DNA from: Rhodobiaceae bacterium
GTDB taxonomy: Bacteria > Pseudomonadota > Alphaproteobacteria > Rhizobiales > Tepidamorphaceae
NCBI GenBank assembly: GCA_020637855.1
Contig: JACKJR010000001.1
Span: forward strand, 434,001-498,000
Reading direction: 5' to 3'
Length of the DNA: 64,000 nt
In this document: positions 25,652 to 35,698 of the stretch, piece after piece
How the letters are laid out: each line of letters opens with the position of its first letter
How positions within the stretch are numbered: position 1 is the first letter of the stretch
Position numbers and translations under genes: made by a program
The notes under the pieces: model-generated
Told to the model about the DNA's origin: nothing
Databases searched by the model: none
What the model saw: the letters and a program-made list of their open reading frames with translations, nothing else

Positions 25652-28068
25652 ACGAGATGACACCCCCGAAAGAAGAACGCTCCGCCGCTCTCAAGGGTCT
25701 AGGCTGTTCGCGCAAGCGCGTCGAGGACGCCCGCTTCACGCAAGGCAAAGGCAACTACGTCGACGACATCAAGATGCCCGGCATGCTGTTCGGCGACTTC
25801 GTCCGCAGTCCTTATGCGCATGCCCGCGTCAAGTCGATCAACGCCGACAAGGCCAAGGCGCTTCCCGGCGTCATCGCGGTGCTGACGGCGGCAGACCTTG
25901 CGCCGCTCAACCTGCACTGGATGCCGACGCTTGCCGGCGACAAGCAGATGGTGCTGGCCGACGGCAAGGTGCTGTTCCAGGGCCAGGAAGTCGCCTTCGT
26001 GGTGGCGACCGACCGTTATGTCGCCGCCGATGCGGTGGAACTGGTCGAGGTCGAATACGAGGAGCTTCCCGTCATCGTCGATCCTTTCAAGGCGCTGGCG
26101 AAGGACGCAACGGTTCTGCGTGAGGACCTTGAAGGCAATATGGAGGGCGCGCACGGGCCCCGCCGCCACCACAACCACATCTTCACCTGGGAGCAGGGCG
26201 ACAAGGAAGCGACCGAAAAGGTGCTCGGTTCAGCCGAAGTCGTTGCCGAGGAGATGGTGTTCTATCACCGCACGCACCCGTGCCCGATCGAGACCTGCGG
26301 CTGCGTGGCCAGCATGGACAAGGTCAATGGCAAGCTGACCGTGTGGGGCACCTTCCAGGCGCCGCATGCTGTGCGCACGGTTGCCTCGCTGATTTCCGGC
26401 ATCGCGGAACACAACATCCGCATCATCTCGCCGGACATTGGCGGCGGCTTCGGCAACAAGGTCGGTGTCTATCCCGGCTACATCTGCGCAATCGTCGCAT
26501 CCATCGTCACCGGTGTGCCGGTGAAGTGGGTCGAGGACCGGATGGAAAATCTCATGGCAACCGCCTTTGCCCGCGACTACTGGATGAAGGGCAAGATAGC
26601 CGCGACGAAGGATGGCAGGATCACCGGACTGTGGTGCCACACAACCGCCGACCACGGTGCGTTCGATGCCTGCGCCGACCCGTCCAAATTCCCGGCCGGC
26701 TTCATGAACATCTGCACCGGGTCCTACGATATCCCGACCGCCTATCTCGCGGTCGATGGCGTCTACACCAACAAGGCGCCGGGGGGCGTGGCCTACCGCT
26801 GCTCGTTCCGCGTGACGGAAGCCGCCTACTTCATCGAGCGGATGATCGAGGTTCTGGCCATCGAGCTCGGAATGGATGCTGCTGAACTGCGTGCCAAGAA
26901 CTTCATCAGGAAGGAGCAGTTCCCGTATCAGTCCGCGCTCGGTTGGGAATACGATTCAGGCGACTACCACACCGCCTGGGACAAGGCGCTGAAGGCCGTT
27001 GGCTATGAAGACCTGCGCAAGGAGCAGGCGCAGCGGATCGCGGACTTCAAGGCCGGCAAGACGCGCAAGCTGCTCGGCATCGGCCTGACGCATTTCACCG
27101 AGATAGTCGGCGCCGGACCGGTCAAGAACTGCGACATCCTCGGTCTCGGCATGTTCGATAGCTGCGAGATCCGCATCCACCCGACCGGATCGGCGATCGC
27201 GCGTCTCGGCACCATCAGCCAGGGGCAGGGGCACGCGACGACCTTCGCCCAGATTCTCGCCAGCGAGATCGGCATTCCCGCCGACGACATCACGCTGGAG
27301 GAGGGCGATACCGACACCGCGCCTTACGGTCTTGGCACCTACGGATCGCGTTCCACGCCTGTCGCGGGCGCGGCAACCGCCATGGCGGGCCGCAAGATCA
27401 GGGCCAAGGCCCAGATGATCGCCGCCTACCTGCTCGAGGTCCACGACGGCGACGTCGAGTGGGAAGTCGATCGGTTCGTGGTCAAGGGTGCGCCTGAGCG
27501 CTTCAAGACCATGAAGGAGATCGCATTCGCGGCCTACAATCAGGCGATCCCCGGCATCGAGCCGGGTCTGGAAGCGGTCAGCTATTACGACCCGCCGAAC
27601 ATGACCTATCCTTTTGGTGCCTACATCTGTGTCATGGAAATCGACGTCGATACCGGTGAGCATGAAATCCGCCAGTTCTACGCGCTGGACGATTGCGGCA
27701 CCCGTATCAACCCGATGATCATCGAGGGCCAGGTGCATGGCGGTGCGACGGAAGGGTACGCCATCGCCATGGGCCAGGAGATCGCCTATGACGAGATCGG
27801 CAACGTCAAGACGGGCACGCTGATGGACTTCTTCCTGCCGACGGCATGGGAGACGCCGCATTACATCACCGATCACACGGTAACGCCCAGCCCGCATCAC
27901 CCGATCGGTGCCAAGGGCGTGGGCGAGAGCCCCAATGTCGGGTCCGTTCCGGCCTTCTCCAATGCCGTGCATGATGCCTTCCGCGCCTTCGGGCTCAGGC
28001 AGGCGCACATGCCGCACGACCACTGGCGCATCTGGAAGATCGCCAACGATCTCGGCCTGCACGGCTGA
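25648..28068 (+). CDS. coxL: CO dehydrogenase large subunit, form I (Mo/Cu)
   Basis: Catalytic subunit of 806 aa (Oligotropha 809) oxidising CO with water to CO2, two electrons and two protons at a Cu-S-Mo site. The diagnostic form I loop AYRCSFR places the copper-binding Cys at residue 385, and the catalytic Glu760 lies in KGVGES; both are offset by three from Oligotropha Cys388 and Glu763. IGGGFGNKVG and GRKIRAKAQ-type molybdopterin segments are present. The form II loop AYRGAGR is absent, so this is a genuine carboxydotroph-type enzyme rather than a generic xanthine-oxidase relative. Confidence 0.97.
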
Positions 28069-28087
28069 GACGGGTCGGTGTAACCTT

Positions 28088-28115
28088 GGCATCCGGGCGG
28101 TTTTGCCCGGATGCC
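28088..28115 (+). other. 11-bp hairpin between coxL and coxD
   Basis: GGCATCCGGGC and GCCCGGATGCC pair perfectly around GGTTTT. There is no T-run, so it more likely protects the coxMSL message or lowers read-through into the maturation genes than terminates outright. An upstream ATG for coxD at 28111 would lie inside the stem. Confidence 0.6.
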
Positions 28116-28131
28116 GCCTGCGGAGATCAAT

Positions 28132-29007
28132 ATGTCCTGGCAATCCATGCAGGCCGGTCTTGCGGACGCGGGCTATGTCGCGTCCGACGATCTGGCGATG
28201 GCGCTGTTTCTTGCTGTAACGCTCGGCAAGCCGCTCCTGCTCGAGGGGCCGGCCGGTGTCGGCAAGACGCAGATCGCCAAGACGCTCGCGGACATGCAGT
28301 CGACGCGGCTGATCCGTCTGCAGTGTTACGAGGGGCTCGACGCCAGCCACGCGATCTACGAGTGGAACTATCAGCGTCAATTGCTGGCGATCCGCGCGTC
28401 GGCTGATGAGCATCTGCCAGCAGCGGACGTCGAAGAGCGGATTTTCTCGGAGAAATACCTGCTCGAACGCCCGCTGCTGGCAGCAATCCGGCAGGATGTC
28501 GCCCCGGTGCTGCTGATCGACGAGATCGACCGTGCGGACGAGGAATTCGAAGCCTACCTCTTGGAAATCCTGTCCGACTTCCAGATCACGATCCCCGAAC
28601 TCGGGACGGTTACCGCCAACACGCGGCCGCATGTCATCCTGACCGCCAATGGCGCACGCGATCTATCCGACGCGCTGCGCCGGCGCTGCCTCTACAACTA
28701 CGTCGATTATCCCGACCGGGGTACGGAACTCGCAATCCTTCACAAGCGCTGTCCGGAACTGGAGGCGCGGCTTGCCGAGCAGATCGTCGGCTTCGTGCAG
28801 GCGTTGCGCAAGGAGGAACTGGAGAAGAAGCCGGGCGTCGCCGAAATGCTCGACTGGGCTGCTGCGCTCGCCGGTCTTGGCGTCAACGATCTTGCCGATG
28901 ACCCCGACAAGACGCAGGCGACGCTGGTCTGCCTGCTGAAGACCGAACGCGACCGTGCGGCTGTGCCGAAGGAAGTCCAGCAGCGGCTGGCCGGAAAGGC
29001 TGCGTGA
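28132..29007 (+). CDS. coxD: CoxD, MoxR-type AAA+ ATPase for CO dehydrogenase maturation
   Basis: AAA+ ATPase of 291 aa. Walker A is GPAGVGKT at 39-46, Walker B is VLLIDEIDRAD with Asp130 and Glu131, and sensor residues occur in ILTANGARDLSDALRRRC. In Oligotropha, CoxD is needed to insert sulfur and copper into the apo-enzyme. ATG 28132 follows CGGAG and avoids the hairpin-embedded ATG. Overlaps coxE by one base (TGATG). Confidence 0.93.
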   Translation: MSWQSMQAGLADAGYVASDDLAMALFLAVTLGKPLLLEGPAGVGKTQIAKTLADMQSTRLIRLQCYEGLDASHAIYEWNYQRQLLAIRASADEHLPAADVEERIFSEKYLLERPLLAAIRQDVAPVLLIDEIDRADEEFEAYLLEILSDFQITIPELGTVTANTRPHVILTANGARDLSDALRRRCLYNYVDYPDRGTELAILHKRCPELEARLAEQIVGFVQALRKEELEKKPGVAEMLDWAAALAGLGVNDLADDPDKTQATLVCLLKTERDRAAVPKEVQQRLAGKAA

Positions 29008-30191
29008 TGCAGGTGACGCGATTTGCCGAGCGTGCCGAGGGACCGGCGGAGCGGATGGCCGGCTTCATGGCGCATCTGCGCATGAACGGCATCGCCGCCG
29101 GTCTCAACGAGACCGAGACGGCGCTTGCGGCTTTGTCGCGCGTAGATGTCGGCGCACTTGATGACGTGCGTTCGGCACTGAAGGCGATCTGTGTCTGCGA
29201 CGCCGACCAGACCAGCCGTTTTGACGAACTGTTCGACGCTTACTGGCGCAATCGCGGACGAAGCCGCGATAGAGCAGCGGTCGATCACTCCGCGCACAAT
29301 CTGAAACAGAAGGGCTCTGATACGAATCGGGTCGGCGAAGGCGCTGCAAAGGCAGCCGGCAAGGCCGATACGCCTGATGATGAGGGGGAGGGCGGTGTTG
29401 GATCACACGGCACGGGCAAGCTCATCGCCACCACGTCGAAGGCCATCGAGCGCACCGATCTGCGCCGCTTCATGACGCCGGAGGATGTCGAGCGCGCTGC
29501 AAGCGTTGCCGAGCGCATCGCGCGTTCAATCGTCGACCGCAGGTCGCGCCGGCGCAAGGCGGCTGCGCGTGGTGCGGCGCTCGACCTGCGCAGGATCCTG
29601 CGCCGCAGCGTCAGCCGGGGCGGCGAGCCGATTGACCTGTTCCGCAAGACACGGCCCGACCGGCCTGCGCACCTCGTGGCACTTCTCGATGTCTCTGGCT
29701 CGATGACGGTCTATGCGCGCGTCTTCCTGGCGTTTCTCAAGGGGCTCATTTCCGCCGACCAGACCACCGACGCCTACCTGTTTCACACCAGGCTGGCGCG
29801 GATTTCCGATGCCTTGCGCGACAGCGATACGCTACGCGCGGTCAACCGGCTGTCGATGATGGCGGAAGGCTTCGGCGGTGGCACGAAGATCGGCGCCAGC
29901 CTGAAAAGGTTCAACGAGTTGTATGCGGCGCAATCGGTCAACGGGCGCAGCGTCGTCATTATCCTGTCCGATGGCTACGACACCGACCCGCCCGAATTGA
30001 TTGCAGAGGCCCTGGCACGGCTGAAGCGGCGCGGCGCGCGCATCGTCTGGCTCAATCCGCTGAAAGGCTGGGCGGGATACGAACCCGTCGCGCGCGGCAT
30101 GGCGGCAGCACTGCCCCATCTCGATCATTTCGCCCCGGCCAATACGCTCGCCGATCTCGCGGCGCTTGAACCCTGGCTCGGCGGCATCTGA
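29007..30191 (+). CDS. coxE: CoxE, von Willebrand factor A protein
   Basis: Protein of 394 aa that partners CoxD in assembling the Cu/Mo centre. A charged, low-complexity linker (about 85-135) and a basic region (DRRSRRRKAAARGAALDLRRILRRS) precede the VWA domain, which starts at LLDVSGSM (metal-site DVSGS at 228-232) and continues with FGGGTKIGASL and IILSDGYDT. GTG 29004 is in frame, but ATG 29007, overlapping the coxD stop, is the likely start. Confidence 0.93.
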   Translation: MQVTRFAERAEGPAERMAGFMAHLRMNGIAAGLNETETALAALSRVDVGALDDVRSALKAICVCDADQTSRFDELFDAYWRNRGRSRDRAAVDHSAHNLKQKGSDTNRVGEGAAKAAGKADTPDDEGEGGVGSHGTGKLIATTSKAIERTDLRRFMTPEDVERAASVAERIARSIVDRRSRRRKAAARGAALDLRRILRRSVSRGGEPIDLFRKTRPDRPAHLVALLDVSGSMTVYARVFLAFLKGLISADQTTDAYLFHTRLARISDALRDSDTLRAVNRLSMMAEGFGGGTKIGASLKRFNELYAAQSVNGRSVVIILSDGYDTDPPELIAEALARLKRRGARIVWLNPLKGWAGYEPVARGMAAALPHLDHFAPANTLADLAALEPWLGGI

Positions 30192-30201
30192 GGGAGCGGA
30201 C

Positions 30202-31035
30202 ATGGAACACAAGACCGACATCCTCAAACAGGTCGCAGACCTGCGCAACGCCGGGGAGGCGTTTGTGCTTGCAACCGTTGTGCGCACGGTTGCCGCAACG
30301 GCGGCCAAGGCCGGCGCCAAGGCGATCATCCGCGCCGATGGAACAATTCATAGCGGCTGGATCGGGGGTGGTTGTGCTCGCGGCGCGGTGCTGCGGGCTG
30401 CACGCGATGCCATAGAAGACGGACAGTCGCGCCTTGTCTCGGTCCAGCCGGAGGACATGCTGGCTGAACTGGGCGTCTCGGCGGGAAGCGAAAGGGAAGG
30501 GGTGCAGTTTGCGCGCAACATGTGCCCGAGCAAGGGAACGATGGATATCTTCATTGAACCGATGCTGCCGTCGCCGGCAATCGTGATACTGGGATCCAGC
30601 CCGGTGGCAGTGGCGCTCGCCGATGCCGCGCCGCATTTCGGCTTTCATCTCACTGTCTGCGCACCGGCGGAAGAGCAGGGCGTCTTCGCCAATGCCGATA
30701 CGCGCATCGAAGGGTTCATGGTCGATGCGCAGGAAACGCGCGACAAGTACATCGTCGTCTCGACGCAAGGGCGCGGTGACGAGGCAGCACTACGGGCAGC
30801 CTTGTCCGTCCCTTCAGCCCATGTCACTTTCGTCGGCAGCAAGGCAAAAGCTGCTACGATCGCAGCCAAGCTGCGCGACAATGGTGTTGAAGAACACCGC
30901 CTCGCCGCGTTGAAGGCGCCGGCCGGTCTTGATATTGGCGCGATCACGCCGGAGGAAATAGCCCTGTCGATCCTCGCCGAGATCGTACAGCTTCGCCGCC
31001 GCAGTCAGCGCCAGTCTGGAGGCAAGCCGAAATGA
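30202..31035 (+). CDS. coxF: CoxF, XdhC/CoxI family protein
   Basis: Protein of 277 aa of the XdhC/CoxF family, accessory to molybdenum hydroxylases, in which relatives bind and deliver or sulfurate molybdopterin cytosine dinucleotide. The N-terminal domain has TVVRTVAATAAKAGAKAIIRADG and GWIGGGCARGAV; the C-terminal Rossmann half has VILGSSPVAVALADAA, VVSTQGRGDEAAL and VTFVGSKAKAATIAAKL, and the GLDIGAITPEEIALSILAEI tail. ATG 30202 has GGGAG; the frame opens at 30166 inside coxE. Confidence 0.92.
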   Translation: MEHKTDILKQVADLRNAGEAFVLATVVRTVAATAAKAGAKAIIRADGTIHSGWIGGGCARGAVLRAARDAIEDGQSRLVSVQPEDMLAELGVSAGSEREGVQFARNMCPSKGTMDIFIEPMLPSPAIVILGSSPVAVALADAAPHFGFHLTVCAPAEEQGVFANADTRIEGFMVDAQETRDKYIVVSTQGRGDEAALRAALSVPSAHVTFVGSKAKAATIAAKLRDNGVEEHRLAALKAPAGLDIGAITPEEIALSILAEIVQLRRRSQRQSGGKPK

Positions 31036-31227
31036 TGGTGGTTGACGTTTTCAGACGTTACTTGCACCGTTGTCCGGCCCGTGCAGACATCGCTCTGGCA
31101 TGTGAGCCGGAGACGTCTTGCGACCCGCCGGAGCCAGCGAAAGCGGACGAAATTCGAAACCGGCAAAATCTCGTGGTCGAGGCCATGCTGATGAGCCGCT
31201 CGTGTTGCGGTTGAGTGAGGAAATCCC

Positions 31228-31683
31228 ATGGAAATGCAAGATGAAATAAGGATCGAGGCCCCGCGCGCACGCGTTTACGAGGCGCTGAACGATCCGGATA
31301 TCCTGAAGCAGTGCATCCCCGGCTGTGAGGAACTGATCAAGCACTCCGATACCGAGCTTGAGGCAAAGGTCGTGCTCAAGGTCGGGCCGGTTAAGGCCAA
31401 GTTCGGCGGCACGGTGACGCTCGACAAAACCCACGCGCCGGAACGCTTTTCCCTATCGGGAGAAGGAAACGGCGGTGTCGCTGGCTATGCCAAGGGTGGC
31501 GCCGATGTGGAACTCGAGGAAGATGGCGAGGCGACGATCCTTCGTTACACCGCCAAGGCGGATGTCGGCGGCAAGATCGCGCAGCTTGGAAGCCGCCTGA
31601 TCAACTCGACGGCAAAGAAGCTCGCCGGCAAGTTCTTTTCCAGTTTCGCTGAAGTTACCCAGCAGGAACAAGCGACGGGATGA
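31228..31683 (+). CDS. coxG: CoxG, SRPBCC-fold membrane-recruitment factor
   Basis: Protein of 151 aa of the CoxG family (START/SRPBCC fold): DEIRIEAPRARVYEALNDPDILKQCIPGCEEL at the N-terminus and AKADVGGKIAQLGSRLINSTAKKLAGKFF at the end. In other bacteria CoxG anchors CO dehydrogenase to the cytoplasmic membrane and helps pass electrons to quinone. Start ATG 31228 after GAGGAAATCCC. Lies 192 bp after coxF, the widest gap in the operon, and ends the cox operon convergent with the kinase gene. Confidence 0.92.
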   Translation: MEMQDEIRIEAPRARVYEALNDPDILKQCIPGCEELIKHSDTELEAKVVLKVGPVKAKFGGTVTLDKTHAPERFSLSGEGNGGVAGYAKGGADVELEEDGEATILRYTAKADVGGKIAQLGSRLINSTAKKLAGKFFSSFAEVTQQEQATG

Positions 31684-31761
31684 CTGGGCTGACCTAGTAA
31701 TGGTTTTCCCGGTCTGCCCTATAGCGGATTCAGCTCGCGCGCGCGATCCGTGCGGTCAACC

Positions 31762-33408
31762 TCAACTGGCAAGACCAGCGGATTCGCTTGCACCCGAAAT
31801 CTGCTCGAATAGCCGCGCCACGGCCTCGGCGCCGGGATCGTTGTGCCCGGCCAGACTGCTCTCCGGCAGATAGCTGGCGCGTCCGGCACGGGCATGGGTG
31901 ATCTTCGCCGTCGCATCCGCCCCCGTGCGTGCAGCCTTGGCGGAATTTCCCAGTCCGCCGGGTAACGCCTCAAGCGCGGGCAACAGTGCGTCGATCATCG
32001 TACGGTCGCCGGGTCCTGCGCCGCCAACCTGCTGGACGCGGTCGAGCCCCGCCTTCAAAGCGCCGATGGCATCCATGCCGCTTGCCGATGCATCGCCAGC
32101 GGCTGCAAAGAAGATCGCCAGCAGAACGCCGGAAGATCCGCCCATGGTCTGGCTCAGTTCCAGCCCGATGGCCCGGTAGAGCTGCGTGTGGTCGGCGAGC
32201 GGCAGCGCATCCAATGCGCCAATGAGCGCACGGGCAGCGGTGGCCAATGTGCTGCCCGTATCGCCGTCGCCGGATTTGGCGTCCAGCGCATTTAGGTCCG
32301 CCTCCGCTGCGATCAGAATTGTACAGCAGCGCTCGATGAATGCGCGCGTCGCCGGGTTCTTGGACGGCGTAGGTTTGATCGGCGTCAGGCCATCAGGCAG
32401 GGTTATGATCTGCACTTCGCCGACAGGATGGCAATCCGGCCATGCCCAGGGCGCAACCGGCGCCAGGAGAGCTGCCTCGTCAGTTTTGGTCACCGGCAGC
32501 AGCGACACCGAGAAGCCCTGCATGTCCAGCGAAGTCATCATCGGCGCCGGCCCGACCATCCAGCGAATCTGCTCGCCAATGCGCGACTTTACGAGTTCCT
32601 CGGCCAGCACGGCCATCTCGAGCGGCGTGGCGCCGCCGAGATTGTTCAACAGCGCGACATGAGGACCTGGGCCTACATTTGGCGCGAGCCTGTCAACCAC
32701 CATTTCCATGGCACCGCGGGCGGACGAAAAATCGACCTGATCGATACCCGCTTCGCCATGAATGCCAAGGCCCAGCTCAGCCTTGCCGGGGCCGATGCGA
32801 TCTTCCTTCGGAGTACCTGGTACGGTGCAGGTATCAAGCGACATGCCAATCGACACGACACCCTTGATGACCTGTTCGGCGGTTGTCGAAACGGTCTCGA
32901 GATCGGCACCCTGTTCGGCAAGCGCGCCTGCGATTTTGTGGACGAACAGCGTACCGGCGACGCCGCGCGCCTGCGGCAGGTCCGGAAGCGCCACATCGTC
33001 ATCGACAATCACCATGGCAACCTTCAGTCCCTGTGCGCGGGCACGCTCGGCCGCCAGCCCGAAGTTCAGCCGGTCGCCGGTGTAATTCTTCACGATCAGC
33101 AGGCAGCCCGCCTTGCCGGTCACGGCAAGAATGCCGGCGAGAACGGCATCGACAGAAGGGGAGGCGAAGACCTCGCCGCAGACGGCTGCCGTCAGCATGC
33201 CCTGACCGACGAAACCGGCGTGGCTCGGCTCATGGCCGGAGCCTCCGCCAGACACCAGCGCCACCTTCGACTTGTCCCAGTCGGTTCGCACGACGACCTT
33301 GATGTGCGGATAGCCATCAAGGCGTGCGAGGCGCCCGCCTGCTGTGCGCAGCGTTCCGTCGATTGCTTCTGCAACGAGGGTCTCTCTTGTATTTATGAAC
33401 TGCTTCAT
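31762..33408 (-). CDS. dak: ATP-dependent dihydroxyacetone-type kinase (DhaK-DhaL fusion)
   Basis: Fused kinase of 548 aa. The DhaK half (about 1-330) binds the ketone through a hemiaminal at His217 (GIHGEAG) and has SGGGSGHEPSHAGFVG and VKNYTGDRLNFG. The DhaL half carries the nucleotide/Mg site DAKSGDGDTGSTLATAARAL and GGSSGVLLAIFF. Substrates in the family are dihydroxyacetone, glyceraldehyde or erythrulose. The frame extends to 33513; ATG 33408 with GAGGAGGAAAC upstream is used. It lies 10 bp after the last gene of a sugar/polyol ABC transporter and so probably phosphorylates its cargo. Confidence 0.92.
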   Translation of the reverse strand: MKQFINTRETLVAEAIDGTLRTAGGRLARLDGYPHIKVVVRTDWDKSKVALVSGGGSGHEPSHAGFVGQGMLTAAVCGEVFASPSVDAVLAGILAVTGKAGCLLIVKNYTGDRLNFGLAAERARAQGLKVAMVIVDDDVALPDLPQARGVAGTLFVHKIAGALAEQGADLETVSTTAEQVIKGVVSIGMSLDTCTVPGTPKEDRIGPGKAELGLGIHGEAGIDQVDFSSARGAMEMVVDRLAPNVGPGPHVALLNNLGGATPLEMAVLAEELVKSRIGEQIRWMVGPAPMMTSLDMQGFSVSLLPVTKTDEAALLAPVAPWAWPDCHPVGEVQIITLPDGLTPIKPTPSKNPATRAFIERCCTILIAAEADLNALDAKSGDGDTGSTLATAARALIGALDALPLADHTQLYRAIGLELSQTMGGSSGVLLAIFFAAAGDASASGMDAIGALKAGLDRVQQVGGAGPGDRTMIDALLPALEALPGGLGNSAKAARTGADATAKITHARAGRASYLPESSLAGHNDPGAEAVARLFEQISGASESAGLAS

Positions 33409-33418
33409 TGTTTCCTCC

Positions 33419-34414
33419 TCAGGCGATCCGTGCGCCGGCGGCGTCGAAATAGAGTGCGTTCCTGGGTTGGATGGCGAGCGTGTCGCCGGGCTCGAGCGGA
33501 GTATGCGCATCACTCAGGGTGACGACGGCGTGTCCGTCGAGATCGAGATGCAGGCGCGTCTGATCACCAAGGTGTTCGACGCGAACGACTTTCGCTGGCT
33601 TCCCGTCGCCCTGTTGAATATGTTCCGGCCGCAGTCCGATTGTCTTGGCGCCGGATGGCGCGCCCGCAAAGAGATCGGCGGGGAGCCGGTTGATCCGCGG
33701 TAACCCGAGACGGTCCGCCACATAGAGACTCACCGGATTTTCGTAGATGTCGCGCGGTGCCCCGAACTGCACCAGCTTGCCCTCGTCGAGCACGCCGATA
33801 TGGGTTGCCATGGTCATGGCCTCGATCTGATCGTGCGTCACATAGAGAAGCGTCGCGCCAAGGCTTGCCTGAATGCGTTTCAGTTCGATGCGCAAATCGG
33901 CGCGCAGCTTGGCGTCCAGCGAACTCAGCGGTTCGTCCATCAGGTAGATCGCTGGATCGCGAACAAGCGCACGGCCGATGGAGACACGCTGCATCTCGCC
34001 GCCTGAAAGCGCGGTGGCCTTGTTATCCAGCTTGTGGGAAATGTGCAGGACTTCCGCGACTTCTGCGATCTTGCGCTTTATCTCGTCTTCCGGCGTCCTG
34101 AGGATCGGCGAACGCAGCGGAAATGCGAGATTGTCGCGCACGCTCATGTGCGGATAAAGCGAGTATTGCTGGAACACCATCGCGACATCGCGCTGGGCCG
34201 GGGTCTCGCCGATCACCGAACGCCCGCTGATGACGATGTCGCCGGCATCGGGCCGTTCAAGACCGGAGATGAGGCGCAGCATGGTCGTCTTGCCGGCACC
34301 CGTGGGTCCAAGCAGAACAACGAAGGCGCCATCCTCGACCGTCAGCGTCACGTCATCGACAGCAACAGTTGAACCAAACTTCTTGGTTACGCCCTTGAGT
34401 GCCACCTCAGCCAT
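33419..34414 (-). CDS. Carbohydrate ABC transporter ATP-binding protein (second of two)
   Basis: CUT1-type ATPase of 331 aa: Walker A GPTGAGKT, Q-loop VFQQYSLYPHMS, signature LSGGEMQR, Walker B IYLMDEPLSSLD, H-loop VTHDQIEA, then a TOBE/OB regulatory domain containing GLRPEHI. The Walker A has Thr-Gly-Ala where the partner ATPase has Ser-Gly-Cys. Overlaps the first ATPase gene by 8 bp. Two different ATPases in one operon suggest a heterodimeric motor, as in the rhizobial glycerol transporter GlpSTPQV. Confidence 0.92.
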   Translation of the reverse strand: MAEVALKGVTKKFGSTVAVDDVTLTVEDGAFVVLLGPTGAGKTTMLRLISGLERPDAGDIVISGRSVIGETPAQRDVAMVFQQYSLYPHMSVRDNLAFPLRSPILRTPEDEIKRKIAEVAEVLHISHKLDNKATALSGGEMQRVSIGRALVRDPAIYLMDEPLSSLDAKLRADLRIELKRIQASLGATLLYVTHDQIEAMTMATHIGVLDEGKLVQFGAPRDIYENPVSLYVADRLGLPRINRLPADLFAGAPSGAKTIGLRPEHIQQGDGKPAKVVRVEHLGDQTRLHLDLDGHAVVTLSDAHTPLEPGDTLAIQPRNALYFDAAGARIA

Positions 34415-35504
34415 GGGACAGCACTCCCTCGTTCAGCACGGACCTGAGCGCGCGGCCGGTCTGATTGTCGAACAGGGTCACGGTCTTGCCGTTGAACGCG
34501 AGCCCGATTGTCTCGCCAACCTGTGCCTTCTGGTCGGAAGCGACACGCGCCTTGACGTCCCCGTTGTGGGTTTGCAAAGTCACGATCTGCGTTGTGCCGA
34601 GATACTCGGTGGCGACGATCTCGCCGCGATATTTCGCCTTGTCGGACAGCGTGATGTGCTCAGGCCGCACACCATAGACCATGTCGCCCTCGAAGGGCTC
34701 ACGCAGGGCGGGGACCGGCAGCTTCTGGTGATGCAGTTCGACGCTCGTCGCAGCCGCATCGAGCTTGCCGTGGAACTTCAGAAAGTTCATCGACGGTGAA
34801 CCGATGAAGTCGGCGACGAACATGGTCGCCGGCTTGTCGTAGATGTCTTGCGGCGTACCGAACTGCTCGACAACGCCATGGTTCATGACGACGATCTTGT
34901 CGCCCATCTGCATGGCTTCGAGCTGGTCATGTGTCACGTAGATGGTGGTCGCGCCCATGCGGTCGTGCAGCGCGCGCAGTTCCTCGGCCATATGTTCGCG
35001 GAACTCGGCATCGAGTGCGCCGAGCGGCTCATCCATAAGGAAACATTTCGGATCGCGGACGATGGCGCGGCCCAGCGCGACACGCTGGCGGTCGCCGCCA
35101 GACAGACCTCCCACAGGGCGGTCCAGAAGTTTCTCGATGCCGAGGATGCGAGCGGCTTCGGCAACTTTCTCGTTGACCTGTGCCTTGGGCATGCCCTGGC
35201 TGACGAGCGGGTAGCTGATGTTCTTGCGCACGTTCATATGCGGATAGAGCGCAAACATCTGAAACACGAAGGCGATGTCGCGCTGGCTGGCCGGTTTCTG
35301 GCCCACCTCTTCACCGCCGATATAGATCTCGCCGGAGGTTGGAAGTTCGAGGCCGGCGATCATCCGCAGCGTTGTCGTCTTGCCGCAGCCGGACGGTCCC
35401 AGCAGCATGAAGAACTCGCCGTCCTCGACCTTGAAGGAGGAAGCCTGCACGGCGGTGAAATCGCCGAAATCCTTGCGGACATTTTTGAGCACGATCTCAG
35501 CCAT
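34407..35504 (-). CDS. Carbohydrate ABC transporter ATP-binding protein (first of two)
   Basis: CUT1-type ATPase of 365 aa: Walker A GPSGCGKT, signature LSGGDRQR, Walker B CFLMDEPLGALD, H-loop VTHDQLEA, and a TOBE domain with GVRPEHI. The frame runs back to 35654, but ATG 35504 overlaps the stop of the small membrane protein gene and starts MAEIVLKNVRKDFG. Works with the downstream ATPase to power the transporter. Confidence 0.92.
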   Translation of the reverse strand: MAEIVLKNVRKDFGDFTAVQASSFKVEDGEFFMLLGPSGCGKTTTLRMIAGLELPTSGEIYIGGEEVGQKPASQRDIAFVFQMFALYPHMNVRKNISYPLVSQGMPKAQVNEKVAEAARILGIEKLLDRPVGGLSGGDRQRVALGRAIVRDPKCFLMDEPLGALDAEFREHMAEELRALHDRMGATTIYVTHDQLEAMQMGDKIVVMNHGVVEQFGTPQDIYDKPATMFVADFIGSPSMNFLKFHGKLDAAATSVELHHQKLPVPALREPFEGDMVYGVRPEHITLSDKAKYRGEIVATEYLGTTQIVTLQTHNGDVKARVASDQKAQVGETIGLAFNGKTVTLFDNQTGRALRSVLNEGVLSHG

Positions 35505-35698
35505 CACTCGCCCTCCGGGAAATGGCTGACGATGATGAACATCACCGTGCCCGTAAGCGTGACGAAGAAGGCGTAAGAGAAGGCCCACAACACGAATGGC
35601 TGCATCAGCATGAGCACGCCGAGCGCGATGAGGATGGAAGCGATCATTTCCCATGCGCCGCGACGAAGCTTAAGCAATTCATTGAAAAACTTGCTCAT
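35504..35698 (-). CDS. Small two-helix membrane protein in the ABC operon
   Basis: Protein of 64 aa with two hydrophobic helices (MIASILIALGVLMLMQPFVLWAF and YAFFVTLTGTVMFIIVSHF). It is stitched between permease and ATPase genes by overlapping stop/start codons on both sides, so it is almost certainly translated. A small membrane protein in this position (DUF2160 type, usually somewhat longer) also occurs in rhizobial glycerol ABC operons. Function unknown; a subunit or assembly factor of the transporter is the natural guess. Confidence 0.75.
   Translation of the reverse strand: MSKFFNELLKLRRGAWEMIASILIALGVLMLMQPFVLWAFSYAFFVTLTGTVMFIIVSHFPEGE

Noticed and set aside
26956..28632. Reverse frame of 558 codons opposite coxL and coxD
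   Set aside because: Shadow of coxL, whose motifs and length are certain; no ribosome site or family.
31032..31214. 60-codon frame between coxF and coxG
   Set aside because: It overlaps the coxF stop, but the peptide has no recognised motif or hydrophobic segment, and no known cox operon has a gene here to my knowledge. The 192-bp gap may instead hold a promoter or mRNA structure.
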